From Pseudomonas sp. URMO17WK12:I2 (GTDB lineage: Bacteria; Pseudomonadota; Gammaproteobacteria; Pseudomonadales; Pseudomonadaceae), in the NCBI RefSeq assembly GCF_003253735.1, contig NZ_QKYW01000004.1:248001-312000 (forward strand): DNA of 64,000 nt. The letters run 5' to 3'. The translations under genes and the position numbers were made by a program. The notes under the pieces are model-generated. The model had not been told where the DNA came from. It searched no databases and saw only the letters and a list, made by a program, of their open reading frames with translations. Position 1 is the stretch's first letter; each line of letters starts with the position of its first letter. Below, in pieces: positions 52,454-61,482 of this stretch.

Positions 52454-52678
52454 ATGTCTACGCTCATCATCCTTCGCGAAAAAATTCGCGCCTTCTTTAA
52501 AAATGAAGAAGGCGCCTCGGCGATCGAATACTCGATTATTGCGGCATTGATTGCGGTGGTTATGGTCGGTAGCGCCACCACTGTTGGCACTGATGTAAAA
52601 GGTGTTTTCACATCGGTGTCTACCGCATTGAAAGGCACTACAACCACCGGATCGGGGTCGAGTACCGGAACTAATTAA
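52454..52678 (+). CDS. flp: Flp-type pilin
   Basis: A 74-residue type IVb prepilin. After a short basic leader the processing site reads NEEG/ASAIEYSIIAALIAVVMVG: glycine before cleavage, glutamate at +5, tyrosine at +6, then a hydrophobic helix. The mature protein ends in a Thr/Ser/Gly-rich tail. It is the structural subunit of Tad pili and the substrate of the peptidase at 42451. AGAGGA precedes the ATG. Confidence 0.95.
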   Translation: MSTLIILREKIRAFFKNEEGASAIEYSIIAALIAVVMVGSATTVGTDVKGVFTSVSTALKGTTTTGSGSSTGTN

Positions 52679-52699
52679 CCATTATTCAGGTGCCACGGT

Positions 52700-53089
52700 A
52701 TGCGCGAGCACATCTTACTGGTAGATGACGAAACCGACGCCCTCGAAGAACTCGGCGAGTTGCTCGAGGGTGAAGGCTTCCATTGCCACTGCGCCACCAA
52801 CGTCGCGTCCGCGATGGCCTGCATGGCCACCTGGCCGGATATCGCGCTGCTGATCACCGACCTGCGCATGCCGGATGAAAGCGGCCTGCGCCTGATCCAT
52901 AACCTGCGTGCCATGCCCCGTTACGCCACCTTGCCGATCATCGTCATGTCGGGGCATGCCGACATGAACGACGTGATCGGCCTGCTGCCCCTGCAGGTCG
53001 TGGACTTCCTGCCCAAGCCCATCTACCAGGAACGCCTGATCGAAGTGCTCAATCAGCGCTTCCCGGTGCCCCAGGTTGCCAACTCCTAG
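52700..53089 (+). CDS. Receiver-only response regulator next to flp
   Basis: A 129-residue single receiver domain with no output domain. The acidic pair is D9/D10, phosphoacceptor Asp54 (LITDLRMPDES), the switch serine Ser84 (VMSGHAD) and Lys106 (FLPKPI). It begins 21 bp after flp in the same direction, so the two are probably co-transcribed. I do not know an equivalent at this position in P. aeruginosa PAO1. It may act as a phosphate sink or adaptor for PprA, or control pilus assembly through protein contacts. Confidence 0.85.
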   Translation: MREHILLVDDETDALEELGELLEGEGFHCHCATNVASAMACMATWPDIALLITDLRMPDESGLRLIHNLRAMPRYATLPIIVMSGHADMNDVIGLLPLQVVDFLPKPIYQERLIEVLNQRFPVPQVANS

Positions 53090-53201
53090 GCAACACCTCT
53101 GCATTACCTTGGCTGCCGTGCTGACTCGGCGCTGCACGTCGCGGTGACAGCGAGGCCCGAGCAGCGGTAGAGTCGCCGCCTACCCAGGCCGCCCCGGACC
53201 C

Positions 53202-55919
53202 ATGATGCAGGAACACGACGCACGGATCGCCCGCCTGCTGGCCTTCTACCGCAGCGCCTACCTGGCTGACAGCCGCGACCTTAACCTCGACAATCTCTCC
53301 AGCCTGGCAGCCGGGCGCCTGGCCTGGCTCGATGGCCAAGAAGAACTGGCCAGCGGCGCTCTGCCGCTGCTGGCGCTGGCACCGGGGGTCGGCGCCGAGT
53401 TGGAGCGTCAGCAGCGCCTTTACCAACGCGAACTGCAGCTGGTCTATGGGGTGTTACCGGTGTGCGGCCGCCTGAGCAATGGCGAAGGCCCGGCGACCGC
53501 GTTCTGCGCACCGCTGGTGTACTACGAGGCAACCCTGAGCAACGGCAGCGAAGGCGATGCGCACCTGCTGGCCATCGATACCCATCAGCCGCTGGTGAAC
53601 TGGCGGCTGCTGCGACAGCTACTGGCCGACGGTGACAACACCTCAATCGATGACCTGCCGCTGACCGATGCGCCCATCGACGCCCACCTGCTCGGTGATC
53701 TGCTGAACTGGGTCAAACGGCGCACCCAGGTTGCCGACGTGCTCGCCGCCAGCGGCTTCCCCGCACTGGAAAGCCAGGACGCGGTAGACAAGGCGCTGCG
53801 CCGCCGTAGCCTGTCGCTGCGGGCAGCGGCACTGGTGGCGCTGGTACCACGAGGCAGTGGCAGCCGCGGCATCGTGCACGAGTTGCAGCAATTGCAGGAA
53901 GCCGAGCAATGGTCGGCACCGCTGCGCCAGCTGCTCGGTGCCTCGCTACCGACGGCCGAGCCCGGCGCCAGCACGCCCCACGCCCTGCCGGCCCAGCTCA
54001 GTGCTGCGCAGAGCCGAGCCCTGGCCAACGCGGCGCGCTATCCCCTGAGCCAGATATCCGGCCCGCCTGGCACCGGCAAGAGCTACACCCTGGCGGCGCT
54101 TGCCCTGGATCGCTATCTGCATGGCGAGTCGGTGCTGCTGGTCAGCCGCAGCGAGCAGGCGGTACGGGTCATCGGCCAGAAGCTGCGCGAGGATTTCGGC
54201 CTCCGCGATGCGGTACTCGAGAGCACTAGCGGCAGCCTCCAGCAAACCCTGCGCGAACGTCTCTCCAGTTTGCTGCAGGGTGAACTGACGAGCGTTGACG
54301 AACAGGCCGAACCGCAGCAGGAGCAAGCCCTGCGCAAGCTGATCGACGAGGAGCGGTGCCTGGCCAAAGCCCTTGGCCAGCGCAACCACCAGGCACTGCG
54401 CTGGAGCCGGCTGATCCTGCGGGCCGACCGCGGTGCTCTGGGTTTCTGGCAACGCCACCTGCTGCTGCCCTGGGTGCGCCGGCGCGTACGCGGCAGCGTG
54501 CGACCCTGGGTGCTGCTCGATGAATTGCGCGAGTGCCAGCAGCGTCGCGAGCAGTTGAGCCGCGACTACCTCAACACCCGACGCGCTTCGCGACTGCAGC
54601 GCCTGCTGGCCGCTGACCGGCAGCTGTTCGTGCAGTACAACCAGGCGATTCGCGCGCGTCAGTCGCAGCGCCAGCTGGCGCTGTTCGAGGATATCGACCC
54701 GCAGCGCCTGCTGGCTGCCTTCCCGATCTGGGTGGTGACCCTCGAGGAATTGCACAAGCTGCTGCCGCTACGCGCCGGCCTGTTCGACGTGATGGTCATG
54801 GACGAAGCCACCCAATGCGATATCGCCTCGGCCCTGCCGGCCTTCCAGCGTTGCCGCCGCGCGGTGATCACCGGTGATGCCAGGCAGCTGCGCCACCTGT
54901 CGTTCCTGTCGCGCAACCGCGAAGGTCAGTTGCTGCAGCGCAGTGGCCTGCCGGCTGAGGAGCGCGAGCGCTGGAGTTACCGTGACAACAGCGTGCTGGA
55001 TCTGGTCGGCCTGCACCTGCCTGAACAGAACGCCCTGACCTTTCTCGACGAACACTTTCGCAGCCGTCCGGCGCTGATTCGCTTCAGTAACCAGCGCTTC
55101 TACGACAACCGCTTGAGGGTGATGAAAGAACGCCCGGGGCTGGCCAATTGCGACAGCCTGCAGCTGCAGCGCCTGGAGGGCGAACGCACACGCAGTGGCG
55201 TCAATCAGCAGGAGCTCGAGCACGTCCTGCAATTGATCGACGAGCACATCGGCCGCTATGCCGACAGCCCGGTAAAGCCGAGCATCGGTGTGGTATCGCC
55301 ATTTCGTGATCAGGTCGAGGCCATCCGCCAGCGGATCGCCGGCCTCGACCTGCAACGCCTGCGCGATTTCCGCCTGCTGGTGGATACGCCATACGGCTTC
55401 CAGGGCGAGGAGCGCGACCTGATGATCATCAGCTTCGCCATCGATACCAGCGCCAGCCAGGCTGCGGTATACCTGAACCGCCAGGACATGTTCAACGTCG
55501 CCATCACCCGCGCTCGCGAGCGCCAGGTGGCGCTGTTCAGCGGCGACGAGCGGTTGCTGACGGAGGATCACCTCCTGCGTCGCTATCTGGAAAGCTTCGC
55601 CGAGCAGGCCATGACCCTGGCTGATCAACCTGATCAGGACGAGTTCGAGCGCGCGCTGTGCGACGCACTGCAGGCCCAGGGTGTGGCCACCTGGACGCGC
55701 TATCCACTGGCCGGGCTGCTACTGGACGTGTTCTGCCAGCGCGGTGACAAATGCCTGGCCATCGACCTGATCGGCTTTCCCGGCGAAGGCGAAGGCTTCC
55801 TCGAACTGGAGCGCTATCGGGTGCTGGCCCGCGCCGGCCTGGAAATCGTGCCGCTGAGCTACGCCCTGTGGAGCCAGGAGCCGGAGATGGCCCTGCAGGC
55901 TTTGCTCAAGCGGCTCTAG
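53202..55919 (+). CDS. SF1 DNA/RNA helicase with nuclease-like C-terminal domain
   Basis: A 905-residue UPF1-like superfamily 1 helicase. Walker A is GPPGTGKS (287-294), motif II DEATQ (about 533), with later motifs TGDARQL, VVSPFRDQVEAI, DTPYGFQGEERD and NVAITRAR. About 95 C-terminal residues (FERALCDALQAQGVATWTRYPLAG...LDVFCQRGDKCLAIDLIGF) resemble the PD-(D/E)XK/DUF559 endonuclease fold, although the usual acidic pattern is only partly clear. Such helicase-nuclease fusions occur in repair and in defence; no partner genes are present. The ribosome-binding site before the double ATG is weak. Confidence 0.85.
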   Translation: MMQEHDARIARLLAFYRSAYLADSRDLNLDNLSSLAAGRLAWLDGQEELASGALPLLALAPGVGAELERQQRLYQRELQLVYGVLPVCGRLSNGEGPATAFCAPLVYYEATLSNGSEGDAHLLAIDTHQPLVNWRLLRQLLADGDNTSIDDLPLTDAPIDAHLLGDLLNWVKRRTQVADVLAASGFPALESQDAVDKALRRRSLSLRAAALVALVPRGSGSRGIVHELQQLQEAEQWSAPLRQLLGASLPTAEPGASTPHALPAQLSAAQSRALANAARYPLSQISGPPGTGKSYTLAALALDRYLHGESVLLVSRSEQAVRVIGQKLREDFGLRDAVLESTSGSLQQTLRERLSSLLQGELTSVDEQAEPQQEQALRKLIDEERCLAKALGQRNHQALRWSRLILRADRGALGFWQRHLLLPWVRRRVRGSVRPWVLLDELRECQQRREQLSRDYLNTRRASRLQRLLAADRQLFVQYNQAIRARQSQRQLALFEDIDPQRLLAAFPIWVVTLEELHKLLPLRAGLFDVMVMDEATQCDIASALPAFQRCRRAVITGDARQLRHLSFLSRNREGQLLQRSGLPAEERERWSYRDNSVLDLVGLHLPEQNALTFLDEHFRSRPALIRFSNQRFYDNRLRVMKERPGLANCDSLQLQRLEGERTRSGVNQQELEHVLQLIDEHIGRYADSPVKPSIGVVSPFRDQVEAIRQRIAGLDLQRLRDFRLLVDTPYGFQGEERDLMIISFAIDTSASQAAVYLNRQDMFNVAITRARERQVALFSGDERLLTEDHLLRRYLESFAEQAMTLADQPDQDEFERALCDALQAQGVATWTRYPLAGLLLDVFCQRGDKCLAIDLIGFPGEGEGFLELERYRVLARAGLEIVPLSYALWSQEPEMALQALLKRL

Positions 55920-55962
55920 CGCCTGCCAGGTACTGCCGGCTGCGAACGCCCACAGGCGATAT

Positions 55963-58146
55963 TCAGAAGCTGTGGCCCAGGTTCAGGTACAGCGCCTTTT
56001 CGTTCTCGTCGTTCAGGCCATAGCTGAAATTCAACGGCCCCAGCGGCGTTTCGTAACCCAGGAAAACGCTCGCCGCATTGATATAGCCGCTATCGAAGGC
56101 ATTGTCGTTGTTCCATACCCGGCCGCGTTCCAGAGAGGCGCCGAGGTAGAGCGGGAAATCCAGCGGCAGGAACGAGCGCGGCGTCATGCGCCGGTAGTAC
56201 ACCATCCGCGCGAGGCTGACGTTCTGCCCGGCCAGGGCGTCCTGGCGGAAGCCCGACAGCTGCTGCGCGCCGCCCAGCTGAAAGCTGGAGGTGACGATTT
56301 CCGCATCGTCCAGGGTGCGCCCGTAGCGCCCACCGATAACCAGGCTATGTGGACCCGAGCTGAAGGCCTTGTCGAGGTTGATCTGCCACTGTCGGTAGCG
56401 GTCGTCAGCACCGAGGCTGGCGTCGTACTGGCGCAGTTTCAGGCTGATCTCCTCGCCCTCGTGGGGAAAGTCCACGTTGTCCAGGGTGTCGAAGGCGTAC
56501 TGCAGCTCGTAATAGCCCTCGGTAAAGCTGAACTCCGGCTGATCGCGCTCACCGATACGTACCTTGGCATCACCCCAGGCCTGGCCGATACCGAAGCGCA
56601 GCTCGCCGTTGTTGGCGATCTGCCGGCCGAGGTCGAACCCATAGCCATAGCGTTGCACCCGGTATTCGGCGATCGGATCGTTGTTCAGCACGGACTCGAG
56701 GTTCCAGGCCTCGGCATGCAGATTGGGCGCCACGAACCAGCGCGAGCCGACGTCGAGCGGCTGGTAGAACTCGCTGAACAGTTCCTGGCGGTCGCCCAAT
56801 TGCACCCTGGTGAGCCACTCGGCACCGAGGCGGTTGATGCCGTTCTTGCGAAAGCTCGCGCCCAGGTTGAAAACGCTGTCGCCGTTGAAATCGTCGGAGA
56901 GGTTGAGCCCCAGGCGCAGGTAGTCGGTACCGGTGCGCTTTTCCCGGGCATCGATCACCAGGGTGTTGCGCTCATCGCTGTTGACTACCCGGTACTGCAC
57001 GCGCTCGAAGTAATCGAGGCCATACAGGGTGCCCATGTCGCGCTGCAGCTTGGCCATGTCCAGCGGCTCGCCGATGGGCTGGCGGATGTAGTTGCGGATC
57101 ACCTCGTCGCCGACCTTGGAGTCGTTATCAACCTGGATGGCATGGATCACCGGGGCCCGCTGCTGGGCGCTGCGTGCCAGGGTCAGCGCGGGGTTGCCAC
57201 CGCCGCGAGGTACCAGTTGCGCGAAGCGCGGCTGCAGCGCACGGGCGGCCTGGTAGCCGGCGTCGATCATTTCCTCGCCGCGACCAAAATCGGTGACTGC
57301 GAACCGCGCCATGTCCGGCTGTACCAGCACGTCGCTGTCGCGCAGCGTGGCCAGCTGCTCCTCGGAATTGCGCCGGGTCATCATGGTGATCGACTGGTTG
57401 AGCACGTCGACCACGGTGAGCAGTTCCTTGCGCGGTTTCAGCGGCGTGCCGATATCGACGACGATCACCCGATCGACACCCATTTCGCGGGCTACGTCGA
57501 CGGGGATGTTGTCGACCATGCCGCCGTCGACCAGCAACCGGCCATCCAGCTCGACCGGCGCGAACACCGCCGGAATCGACATGCTGGCGCGAATCACCTG
57601 GGGTAAATGACCGCTGCGAAACACCACCTTCTGGTCATTGGCGATATCGGTGGCCACGGCGCGGAAGGGAATCGGCAGGCGGTCGAAGTCGCGGATGTCG
57701 CTGCTGCGTACCAGCAGGCGTTCGAGCAACAGTGCCAGGTTCTGGCCCTGGATCACGCCCAGCGGCAGGCCGAGGCTGCCGTCATCACGAAAGCTCAGGC
57801 GCTGCTTGATGAGGAAATCGCGGTCATCCTGCTTGCGCCGAAACGGCACGTCGGTGCGCGGTGGATCATCGGAGAGCACCTGCCGCCAATCCATGGTCAG
57901 CGCCACGTCCTCGAGCTCGGCGATGCTGTAGCCCGAAGCGTACAGGCCGCCGATCACCGCGCCCATGCTGGTGCCGGCAATGGCATCGATGCGCACGCCC
58001 TGCTCCTCCAGCGCCTTGAGCACCCCGATATGGGCCAGCCCACGCGCGGCGCCACCGGACAGCACCAGGCCGACCTTGGGCTGGGCCTCTTGCGCGGCAC
58101 CGAGAAGGGGAAACAGCAGGAACAGGAGAACGAGCAGACGACGCAT
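55963..58146 (-). CDS. plpD: PlpD-type patatin phospholipase autotransporter (type Vd)
   Basis: A 727-residue protein. A signal peptide (ends near GAAQ) is followed by a patatin domain with the oxyanion motif LSGGAARG, catalytic Ser60 in GTSMG and Asp207 in VDGGMVDN, then a POTRA-like segment (about 320-400) and a 16-strand-type outer-membrane barrel ending LYLNLGHSF with a terminal Phe. This matches P. aeruginosa PlpD, a secreted phospholipase A1. It is convergent with the helicase gene. Confidence 0.93.
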   Translation of the reverse strand: MRRLLVLLFLLFPLLGAAQEAQPKVGLVLSGGAARGLAHIGVLKALEEQGVRIDAIAGTSMGAVIGGLYASGYSIAELEDVALTMDWRQVLSDDPPRTDVPFRRKQDDRDFLIKQRLSFRDDGSLGLPLGVIQGQNLALLLERLLVRSSDIRDFDRLPIPFRAVATDIANDQKVVFRSGHLPQVIRASMSIPAVFAPVELDGRLLVDGGMVDNIPVDVAREMGVDRVIVVDIGTPLKPRKELLTVVDVLNQSITMMTRRNSEEQLATLRDSDVLVQPDMARFAVTDFGRGEEMIDAGYQAARALQPRFAQLVPRGGGNPALTLARSAQQRAPVIHAIQVDNDSKVGDEVIRNYIRQPIGEPLDMAKLQRDMGTLYGLDYFERVQYRVVNSDERNTLVIDAREKRTGTDYLRLGLNLSDDFNGDSVFNLGASFRKNGINRLGAEWLTRVQLGDRQELFSEFYQPLDVGSRWFVAPNLHAEAWNLESVLNNDPIAEYRVQRYGYGFDLGRQIANNGELRFGIGQAWGDAKVRIGERDQPEFSFTEGYYELQYAFDTLDNVDFPHEGEEISLKLRQYDASLGADDRYRQWQINLDKAFSSGPHSLVIGGRYGRTLDDAEIVTSSFQLGGAQQLSGFRQDALAGQNVSLARMVYYRRMTPRSFLPLDFPLYLGASLERGRVWNNDNAFDSGYINAASVFLGYETPLGPLNFSYGLNDENEKALYLNLGHSF

Positions 58147-58231
58147 GGCACATCCCTGGCGTGGGGCGAAAAGGCGCCATTATAGGAGCCTCCTCGCCCG
58201 GGATGTGCGCCGTGCAAATACTCGGTTGCAA

Positions 58232-58420
58232 TCAGTGCAGGCGACGGGCCTCGCCGGCCAGAGGGTCGTGGAAACTGGAGATTTCCGATTGCAGGCGACG
58301 ATTCTCGCCATAGGCCTCGATGGCGCGACGATAACGCATGCGCTGCTCGTCGAGCAGCTTGCGGCGGGCTTTCACCACGCTCTGGTCCGGGTGCAACGCT
58401 TCATCCACATGGCGAGCCAT
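58232..58420 (-). CDS. Small charged protein of unknown function
   Basis: A 62-residue, strongly charged, probably helical protein (VVKARRKLLDEQRMRYRRAIEAYGENRRLQSEISSF). GGAG lies 8 bp upstream of the ATG. It is between hexR and plpD, in the same direction as both. No domain is recognised. Confidence 0.6.
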   Translation of the reverse strand: MARHVDEALHPDQSVVKARRKLLDEQRMRYRRAIEAYGENRRLQSEISSFHDPLAGEARRLH

Positions 58421-58513
58421 GGCAGGTCTCCAGGTTGAATTACGGGAGACCAGCTTCAGCGAACGCCATGACAGTTTGAGGAAGCAGGCATGACGCCTGG
58501 ATGACGACCTTAC

Positions 58514-59386
58514 TCAGGCGCCTTCTTCGTGGGCTTTCACCGACTTGGCCGACAGACGCAGGCTGCGCAAGCTGCGTTTCACGCTCTTGAGGTGATTGAC
58601 CAGGCTCGGGCCGCGGGCCATGGCCACGCCCATGGCGAGCACGTCGATCACCACCAGGTGGGCGATACGCGAGGCCAGTGGCGTGTAGATCTCGGTGTCT
58701 TCCTGCACGTCGATGGCCAGATTCACCGTCGCCAGTTCGGCCAGCGGCGTCTGCCCGGGGCACAGGGCGATCAGCGAGGCGCCGGCTTCACGCACCACAT
58801 TGGCGGTGATCAGCAGATCCTTGGAACGCCCGGACTGGGAGATGCATACCGCCACATCGGACGGCTTGAGGGTGATCGCCGACATCGCCTGCATGTGCGG
58901 GTCGGAATACGCCGCGGCATTGAGCAGCAGGCGGAAGAACTTGTGCTGGGCATCGGCGGCTACCGCCCCAGACGCACCAAAACCGTAGAACTCGATACGC
59001 TGCGCCTGGGCGCAAAGGCCAATGGCCTTTTCCAGCGCTACCGGGTCGAGCTTCTCGCGCACTTCGATCAGGGTATGCAGGGTGGTGTCGAAGATCTTCA
59101 TGCTGAAGTCGGCGACCGAGTCGTCCTCGTGGATCGCGAACTGGCCGAAGCTGGCACCGGCGGCCAGGCTTTGCGCCAGCTTGAGCTTGAGATCCTGAAA
59201 GCCGCTGCAGCCGATGGCGCGGCAGAAGCGCACGATGGTCGGCTCGCTGATGCCCACCAGGTGCGCCAGCTCGGCCATGGAGCTGTGCATGACCGCCGCA
59301 GGATCGAGAAGCACATGATCGGCCACCTTGAGTTCCGACTTGCGCAGGAGATGGCGTGACTGGGCGATGTGCTGCAACAAATTCAC
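58514..59386 (-). CDS. HexR-like RpiR family regulator
   Basis: A 290-residue RpiR-family repressor. The N-terminal helix-turn-helix is MAELAHLVGISEPTIVRFCRAIGCSGFQDLKL, and the C-terminal SIS sugar-phosphate domain carries CISQSGRSKDLL. HexR proteins respond to 2-keto-3-deoxy-6-phosphogluconate and repress glucose-catabolism genes. It is divergent from zwf, with a perfect HexR-type site between. The GTG at 59386 gives the usual start MNLLQHIAQSRHLLRKSELK; a TTG 7 codons upstream is less likely. Since pgl and eda are absent, this may be a paralogue of the main hexR. Confidence 0.88.
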   Translation of the reverse strand: MNLLQHIAQSRHLLRKSELKVADHVLLDPAAVMHSSMAELAHLVGISEPTIVRFCRAIGCSGFQDLKLKLAQSLAAGASFGQFAIHEDDSVADFSMKIFDTTLHTLIEVREKLDPVALEKAIGLCAQAQRIEFYGFGASGAVAADAQHKFFRLLLNAAAYSDPHMQAMSAITLKPSDVAVCISQSGRSKDLLITANVVREAGASLIALCPGQTPLAELATVNLAIDVQEDTEIYTPLASRIAHLVVIDVLAMGVAMARGPSLVNHLKSVKRSLRSLRLSAKSVKAHEEGA

Positions 59387-59482
59387 TGGCTGAAACTCGA
59401 CTGGCAAAGAATGGACACGCCGGCTGGATATTTGCGCGTCGCGACTCGGTTATGATCGAGGGACGCCGCCGGGCTGTAGTGA

Positions 59483-59503
59483 GCTTGTAGTTATACTACA
59501 AGC
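59483..59503. promoter_or_regulatory. HexR-type operator between the regulator and zwf
   Basis: A perfect palindrome with 9-bp arms around TAT contains TTGTAGTTATACTACAA (59485-59501), which fits the HexR consensus. It is 39 bp upstream of the zwf ATG and about 100 bp from the regulator start, placed to control both. Confidence 0.85.
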
Positions 59504-59541
59504 CTGGCGACCTCGCACGGACAAACCGAATCGGAGTTCCC

Positions 59542-60996
59542 ATGCAGAGCAACTGTTGCGACATGCTGGTGTTCGGCGGCACGGGCGACCTCGCCCTGCA
59601 CAAGCTGCTACCAGCCCTCTATTACCTGCATCGCGGCGGTCGCCTGCACCGCGATACGCGCATCCTCGCCCTGGCGCGCAGCACCCATACCCGGGCCGCC
59701 TATCAAGCCCTCGCCGAGCGCCATTGCCGCGCCCAGGTGGCCCGCGCCGACTTCGACGACGACACCTGGCGCAGCTTCGCCGAGCGCCTGGACTACTTCG
59801 CCATGGACGCCTCGCAAAGTGCCGACTTCGGCCGCCTGGCCAAATCACTGGGCAGTGATCGGGAGCGCGTCAGGGTCTATTACCTGGCCACCGCCCCGGA
59901 CCTGTTCGAAGCCATCGCCACGCACCTCAAGGTCGCCGGCCTGGCCGGCGCGGGTGCACGCATCGTGCTGGAAAAGCCTATCGGCCATTCGCTGCAATCC
60001 GCCCAGGCGATCAATGCCGGTATCGGAGCGGTGTTCGATGAATCCCAGGTGTTCCGTATCGATCATTACCTGGGCAAGGAAACCGTGCAGAACCTGATGG
60101 CGCTGCGTTTCGCCAATGCGCTGTTCGAGCCGGTGTGGCGGGCCGGGCACATCGACCACGTGCAGATCAGCGTGTGCGAGACCCTGGGGGTGGAAAACCG
60201 CGGCGCCTACTACGACAACGCCGGCGCCATGCGCGACATGATCCAGAACCACCTGCTGCAACTGCTCTGCCTGGTGGCCATGGAGGCACCGGTGCGTTTC
60301 GATGCCGAATCGGTACGCAACGAAAAGGTGAAGATTCTTGAAGCCCTCAAGCCCATCACCGGGCTGGACGTGCGCGACAAGACCGTGCGCGGCCAGTACA
60401 CCGCCGGCAAGATCGGCGGCCAGGAGGTACCGGCCTACTATTTCGAGAAGCACGTCGATAACGACAGCGACACCGAAACCTTCGTCGCCGTGCAGGCCGA
60501 GATCAACAACTGGCGCTGGGCAGGTGTGCCGTTCTACCTGCGCACCGGCAAGCGCCTGGCCCGCAAGACCTCGGAAATCCTCATCCAGTTTAAGCCGGTG
60601 CCCCACCAGCTGTTCGGCAACGGCGAGGCCAACCAGCTGTTGATCCGTCTGCAGCCCGAGGAGCGCATCAGCCTGCAGCTGATGGCCAAGAACCCGGGCA
60701 AGGGCATGCACCTGCAACCGGTCGAACTGGACCTGAACCTGGCCGATGCCTTCAACAAGCAACGCCGCTGGGAAGCCTACGAGCGGCTGCTGCTGGACGT
60801 GATCGAGGGTGACTCGACGCTGTTCATGCGCCGTGACGAGGTGGAGGCGGCCTGGCAATGGATCGACCCGATCATCAAGGGCTGGCAGCAGCACTACCAG
60901 AGCCCACGTCCCTATGCAGCGGGCAGCAATGGCCCGGAGCAACTCCAGCACCTGCTGGAGCGTCATGGCCGGCAATGGAGCAATGAGTCCAAATAA
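59542..60996 (+). CDS. zwf: Glucose-6-phosphate dehydrogenase
   Basis: A 484-residue enzyme that oxidises glucose 6-phosphate to 6-phosphogluconolactone, feeding the Entner-Doudoroff route and making NADPH. It has the nucleotide motif GGTGDLA (12-18), EKPIG (144-148) and the active-site signature RIDHYLGKE (172-180). No pgl or eda gene follows; a terminator comes 9 bp after the stop, so this is a stand-alone zwf, probably one of several in the genome. Control by the divergent HexR-like protein is likely. Confidence 0.94.
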   Translation: MQSNCCDMLVFGGTGDLALHKLLPALYYLHRGGRLHRDTRILALARSTHTRAAYQALAERHCRAQVARADFDDDTWRSFAERLDYFAMDASQSADFGRLAKSLGSDRERVRVYYLATAPDLFEAIATHLKVAGLAGAGARIVLEKPIGHSLQSAQAINAGIGAVFDESQVFRIDHYLGKETVQNLMALRFANALFEPVWRAGHIDHVQISVCETLGVENRGAYYDNAGAMRDMIQNHLLQLLCLVAMEAPVRFDAESVRNEKVKILEALKPITGLDVRDKTVRGQYTAGKIGGQEVPAYYFEKHVDNDSDTETFVAVQAEINNWRWAGVPFYLRTGKRLARKTSEILIQFKPVPHQLFGNGEANQLLIRLQPEERISLQLMAKNPGKGMHLQPVELDLNLADAFNKQRRWEAYERLLLDVIEGDSTLFMRRDEVEAAWQWIDPIIKGWQQHYQSPRPYAAGSNGPEQLQHLLERHGRQWSNESK

Positions 60997-61004
60997 ACAA
61001 ATAG

Positions 61005-61030
61005 GCGGGCTGTTACTGACAGCCCGCTTT
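61005..61030 (+). terminator. Terminator of zwf
   Basis: GCGGGCTGT-TACTG-ACAGCCCGC is a perfect 9-bp stem at 61005-61027, followed by TTTATTGT. Confidence 0.85.
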
Positions 61031-61039
61031 ATTGTCACC

Positions 61040-61482
61040 CGCCAATTAATGCCTCGGCGTGTAAGCATTTAGCTATCAATGACATCTTATATGACAGCGA
61101 TCCGATTAATGGATCGGAACTTGACGTACTTCTACCGTGAGCCATTAGGTTCGATAAATTTATTTACCCATTGGCCTTCTCGTTAATATTGGAAACCTAT
61201 CAGAATCACTAATATCATAAGAAGAATCTATAATCTAAAAAAACAATGAGCTGCGGAAAACTCGCTAATCCGAGGTGATTAATAATTTTGTTTTAAATAA
61301 CCAAAAGCTATTATTTTAAGATATTTTAATTTCAAAAAATTATCATCGATGGTTTTCCATATTCTCCTCAGCCGCTAATTTAAAAACTTGCCAAGTTAGA
61401 TCTCACCCTCTTTCGCAATGAAATTGCGGGTGAATTTAAACTCGCTCGGCACTGTTCAGTAGTGGGTAACAGGAGAAGTTGC
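61040..61482. promoter_or_regulatory. AT-rich upstream region of the giant adhesin gene
   Basis: About 440 bp with no credible gene, strikingly A+T-rich compared with the rest of the window (for example 61200-61380). Such DNA is a usual target of H-NS-like silencers such as MvaT. A small hairpin CGCAAT-GAA-ATTGCG lies at 61414-61428. The region ends in AGGAGAAG, the adhesin's ribosome-binding site. Confidence 0.65.

Noticed and set aside
55972-57606. A 544-codon plus-strand frame over plpD
   Set aside because: It lies opposite a patatin/barrel gene with all catalytic residues and has no domain of its own.
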